Shown piece by piece: positions 14,239-16,547 of a stretch of 16,547 nucleotides of DNA. The notes under the pieces are model-generated. The model was not told the origin of the DNA, did no database searches, and saw only the letters and a program-made list of their open reading frames with translations. Every line of letters begins with the position of its first letter. Positions within the stretch are counted from its first letter, which is position 1. The stretch is taken from positions 1 to 16,547 of the forward strand of contig WTHV01000217.1 of NCBI GenBank assembly GCA_011525265.1, in the 5' to 3' direction. The DNA is from Alphaproteobacteria bacterium. Its GTDB lineage: Bacteria; Pseudomonadota; Alphaproteobacteria; Puniceispirillales; Puniceispirillaceae. The translations under genes were made by a program, and so were the position numbers.

Positions 14239-14967
14239 TTATGAATTCTTTAATGCACGCTGCTCTGCTATCACATCGCGAATTTCTTGGGCGCTCACTG
14301 CCCCACCAATAAACTCTGTACCAATCACAAGGGCAGGTGTGCCTGAGACTTCTAACGCTTGGGCAGTAGCTCTTGTACGTGAGAGGATAGTATCAGTCTC
14401 TTGGCTTTTCATATCTGCTTCAAGCTGATCAAGGTCTAGGCCAACCTCTGCTGCGATTGATAAAATGCTATCAGCGCTAATCGCCCCGCGCCATGTCATC
14501 ATGCCAATATGGAAAGGCTCAAATAAGCCTTGCTTATGAGAGGCAATGGCGGCGCGTGCCGCGATAAGAGACGATTCAGCCAAAATCGGATATTCTTTTA
14601 AGGTTAGACGAACTTTGGGGTCTTCGGCAACCACCGCTTGTAATTGTTGGAAGACGCGCTTGCAATAGCCGCAATTATAATCTGAAAATTCATAAATAAT
14701 AATATCTGCATCATCAGCGCCAATATAGGGGTCGCCCTCATCACTTGCTAATATGGCAAAGGCTTGTTCGCGCTGTGCTTGGGCTTCATCATTGGCAAGC
14801 TTGATAAGCGCGTCTCTTACAATCTCTGGGTTCTCACGCACATAGGCCTCAATCAGGGCGTTTAGCTCATCTTTCTGGCTTTTGCTGAACTCAGCTAGTG
14901 CGACTGTTTGTGATAGTGATAAAAGCCCTAGCCCTGCAATAAGTGCGCGCAATGTCTTGCCCATCAT
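14239..14967 (-). CDS. DsbA-family periplasmic thiol:disulfide oxidoreductase (Com1-like)
   Basis: Thioredoxin-fold protein predicted to form or isomerise disulfides in the periplasm. The 242 residues begin with a signal peptide (M1-A25, ending VALA). Then come an N-terminal helical extension rich in charged residues (about 27-75), typical of the Com1-like group, the active site CGYC at 99-102 within YEFSDYNCGYCKRVF, and the cis-proline T210-P211 in SGTPALVIG. ATG at 14967 is chosen since AAGGA stands 8 nt upstream; the next codon is also ATG. The gene follows the M48 protease gene by 40 bp, so they are likely co-transcribed. CGYC differs from the CPHC of E. coli DsbA, so whether it acts as oxidase or reductase/isomerase is open. 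Confidence 0.93.
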   Translation of the reverse strand: MMGKTLRALIAGLGLLSLSQTVALAEFSKSQKDELNALIEAYVRENPEIVRDALIKLANDEAQAQREQAFAILASDEGDPYIGADDADIIIYEFSDYNCGYCKRVFQQLQAVVAEDPKVRLTLKEYPILAESSLIAARAAIASHKQGLFEPFHIGMMTWRGAISADSILSIAAEVGLDLDQLEADMKSQETDTILSRTRATAQALEVSGTPALVIGTEFIGGAVSAQEIRDVIAEQRALKNS

Positions 14968-15007
14968 CTCATATATCCTTTTTTGTAATGTGCGGTGATT
15001 TTAGCCG

Positions 15008-16396
15008 CTATTGTGTGCCTTGCAATGAAAATAGGATGTCATTGGCAAAATTAACAGTCTCTTTTGGTGCATTGTCTCTGTCAATGACACGCTGTGCCAT
15101 TTGTTTGGCGCGTGCTTTATCCCTGACAAGCAACGCCTCATTGGCAAGCGCAAGGTCAGCCTTGGCCAATTGACCATCCCTGCCAAAGGCAATGGCGAGT
15201 TGGCGCTGAAGGGCAGGCCAACGGCGTTCAACTTTGGCGGCACGCTCAAAAGCCTGTGCGGCTCGCCCATAAGAGGCACTATCACCTCTATCAGCTTTGG
15301 CAAGCAATGCCCGCCCAAGGCCAAATTCGATAAGCGGCGCATCACCAAGCGCAAGCGCATTTTGATAGGCGCGAACTGCCTCATCTATATCAAGGCGTGA
15401 TAAAAGAACATCACCACCAAATTCATGAAAATATTGATCATCAGGGAACTGTTTGCGCAAATCATGCATGAGGGCATCAGATTTTGCTAAGGCACCGCGG
15501 CGATAATGGGCAATGGCCTCACGATAGGCAAGGTCAGTCTCACTAAATACAGGCCATGCAGCAGAGGATTTTGTTGTCTTGCCTGCCCTAAGGCGTTTAA
15601 TTTCGCCAATGGTTTGAGATGGCGGCTCTGTAAAGGCGCGAAGCTTGCCAATAAGGCGCGTCATGACCGCCTCATCATCATCTGATATGCCAGGGCTGTG
15701 TGTCCCATGGTCACGCACATGATCTTCAAATACAAGCAAACGTGCGCCTGCACCGGGGTGAGAGAGATAATAATCAGACTGGCGCGTTTCAGGCAAAGCG
15801 CGCTCTCCTGCGATGCGGCGCATAAAATCAGATAGGCCAGAGGCTGAGATATCTTGGCTTTCAAGAAGGCGCAATGCCCATTCATCTGCCACAGATTCAT
15901 CATGGCGAGATAATTGCAGATAATTACGATTGGCTCTGTCATAGCCGCCAAGTGCGACGCCAACTGCCGCATCACCCGATGCCCCAGAGGCGGCCAAGGC
16001 AGCGGCGGCCAATGTGGCAAGTGTCGTGGTTAAATTCGCATCTTTTATCGCCTCGGCGCGGCGCGGTGCATGACCTGCGGCAAGGTGGCCAATTTCATGG
16101 GCGAAAACGCCTAAAATCTCAGCAGTTGATTTGGCTTTTACAAGAAGCCCTGTATGCACATAGACCGTATCACCGCCCACAACAAAGGCGTTATAGCTGT
16201 CATTTGGCACAATACGAATGCGCAAAGAAGACAGGCCTGCTTCTTGTGCCATAGGCCATGCTAGCATCTCTAGGCCGCGCTCTAATTCTGTGTCTCTGAT
16301 TAACCCTGCTGACGCGGTGCTAAGCGGGGCGCATAAAAAAAACACAAAGAGTGAAAAAAGATGGAAGATGCCAAACAGTGTCTGTTTCAGTCTCAA
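15008..16396 (-). CDS. M48-family zinc metalloprotease with TPR domain (BepA/YfgC-like)
   Basis: Periplasmic protease and chaperone-like protein; in E. coli BepA handles stalled outer-membrane proteins such as LptD. The 462 residues have a signal peptide (1-30, ending STASA), zinc motif HEIGH (100-104) with E101 catalytic, and third ligand E167 in ESVAD. The LSHPGAGAR segment (211-219) is typical of the BepA group. The C-terminal third (about 280-450) is Ala-rich, helical and reads as TPR repeats. The frame opens with TTG at 16396, preceded at once by an in-frame TAA five codons upstream; no ATG is available before the signal peptide, so a TTG start is likely. AGGA lies a distant 12 nt upstream. 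The gene heads the minus-strand run. Confidence 0.92.
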   Translation of the reverse strand: MRLKQTLFGIFHLFSLFVFFLCAPLSTASAGLIRDTELERGLEMLAWPMAQEAGLSSLRIRIVPNDSYNAFVVGGDTVYVHTGLLVKAKSTAEILGVFAHEIGHLAAGHAPRRAEAIKDANLTTTLATLAAAALAASGASGDAAVGVALGGYDRANRNYLQLSRHDESVADEWALRLLESQDISASGLSDFMRRIAGERALPETRQSDYYLSHPGAGARLLVFEDHVRDHGTHSPGISDDDEAVMTRLIGKLRAFTEPPSQTIGEIKRLRAGKTTKSSAAWPVFSETDLAYREAIAHYRRGALAKSDALMHDLRKQFPDDQYFHEFGGDVLLSRLDIDEAVRAYQNALALGDAPLIEFGLGRALLAKADRGDSASYGRAAQAFERAAKVERRWPALQRQLAIAFGRDGQLAKADLALANEALLVRDKARAKQMAQRVIDRDNAPKETVNFANDILFSLQGTQ

Positions 16397-16437
16397 TTTT
16401 AGCGGCTTTCCTTAAATATTAGAATATAATTCTGATT

Positions 16438-16465
16438 TTTATCTGAAATACTTAAAATTATTCAA
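16438..16465 (-). promoter_or_regulatory. Possible promoter for the M48 protease gene
   Basis: The 151 bp right of the M48 start (16397-16547) are AT-rich and contain no coding frame I can support. On the minus strand TTGAAT (16465-16460) and GATAAA (16443-16438) are spaced 16 bp, about 40 bp before the TTG start. In such AT-rich sequence chance matches are common. Confidence 0.25.
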
Positions 16466-16547
16466 AATTTGCTTATTTGACATTCATCTAAAAGCATGAT
16501 GTTTAACGATCAGCAGTTTTGTGATAATAGGGTACCTTCCTTTTATT

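Noticed and set aside
1..16547. Phage, insertion sequence, CRISPR, toxin-antitoxin or other accessory island
   Set aside because: Every long stretch is filled by conserved housekeeping genes, spacers are short, and no terminal inverted repeats, spaced repeats or integrase-like frames were seen.

Overview
The window reads as a contiguous piece of alphaproteobacterial chromosome, probably from a marine, moderate-GC lineage; a SAR116-like relative is my guess, not something the sequence proves. The lineage call rests on several markers: a D-Ala-D-Ala carboxypeptidase with a C-terminal SPOR domain, an NDUFA12-type complex I accessory subunit, the NDUFA12-mlaD-DUF2155 cluster, a long class II NrdJ with a cysteine-rich tail, and a FemAB-like DUF482 protein. 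Every gene looks intact housekeeping. I see no mobile element, phage, CRISPR, tRNA or rRNA.

Left part (1-5654). A D,D-carboxypeptidase gene runs off the left edge on the minus strand. Divergent from it is the clpS-clpA operon, encoding the N-degron adaptor and the AAA+ unfoldase of the ClpAP protease. Facing clpA on the minus strand are a RidA-family gene, ending in a good Rho-independent terminator, and a DUF482/FemAB-like gene.

Middle (5733-9789). nrdJ (minus) encodes an adenosylcobalamin-dependent ribonucleotide reductase. A near-perfect 13-bp-stem terminator follows it. Its upstream region carries a 14/16 match to the NrdR box and a second palindrome about 20 bp away, so NrdR repression is a specific prediction. 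The 379-bp divergent spacer also holds a 9-bp inverted repeat.

Right part (9790-16547). A plus-strand trio (NDUFA12 subunit, mlaD, DUF2155 secreted protein) converges on a long minus-strand run. In transcription order that run is an M48/BepA-like metalloprotease, a DsbA-like thiol oxidoreductase, aroQ, accB, accC and aat. The last gene, aat, overlaps the 3' end of the DUF2155 gene tail to tail by 34 bp. Functionally the run mixes envelope protein quality control (M48, DsbA), shikimate synthesis (aroQ), the first step of fatty-acid synthesis (accB, accC) and N-degron tagging (aat).

The clearest biological thread is N-degron proteolysis: Aat writes the destabilising N-terminal residue, and ClpS and ClpA read and unfold the tagged protein; all three are encoded within about 10 kb. 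I found no convincing undescribed system. The points most worth checking are the NrdR operator pair, the tail-to-tail overlap, two short structured intergenic elements and several start codons.
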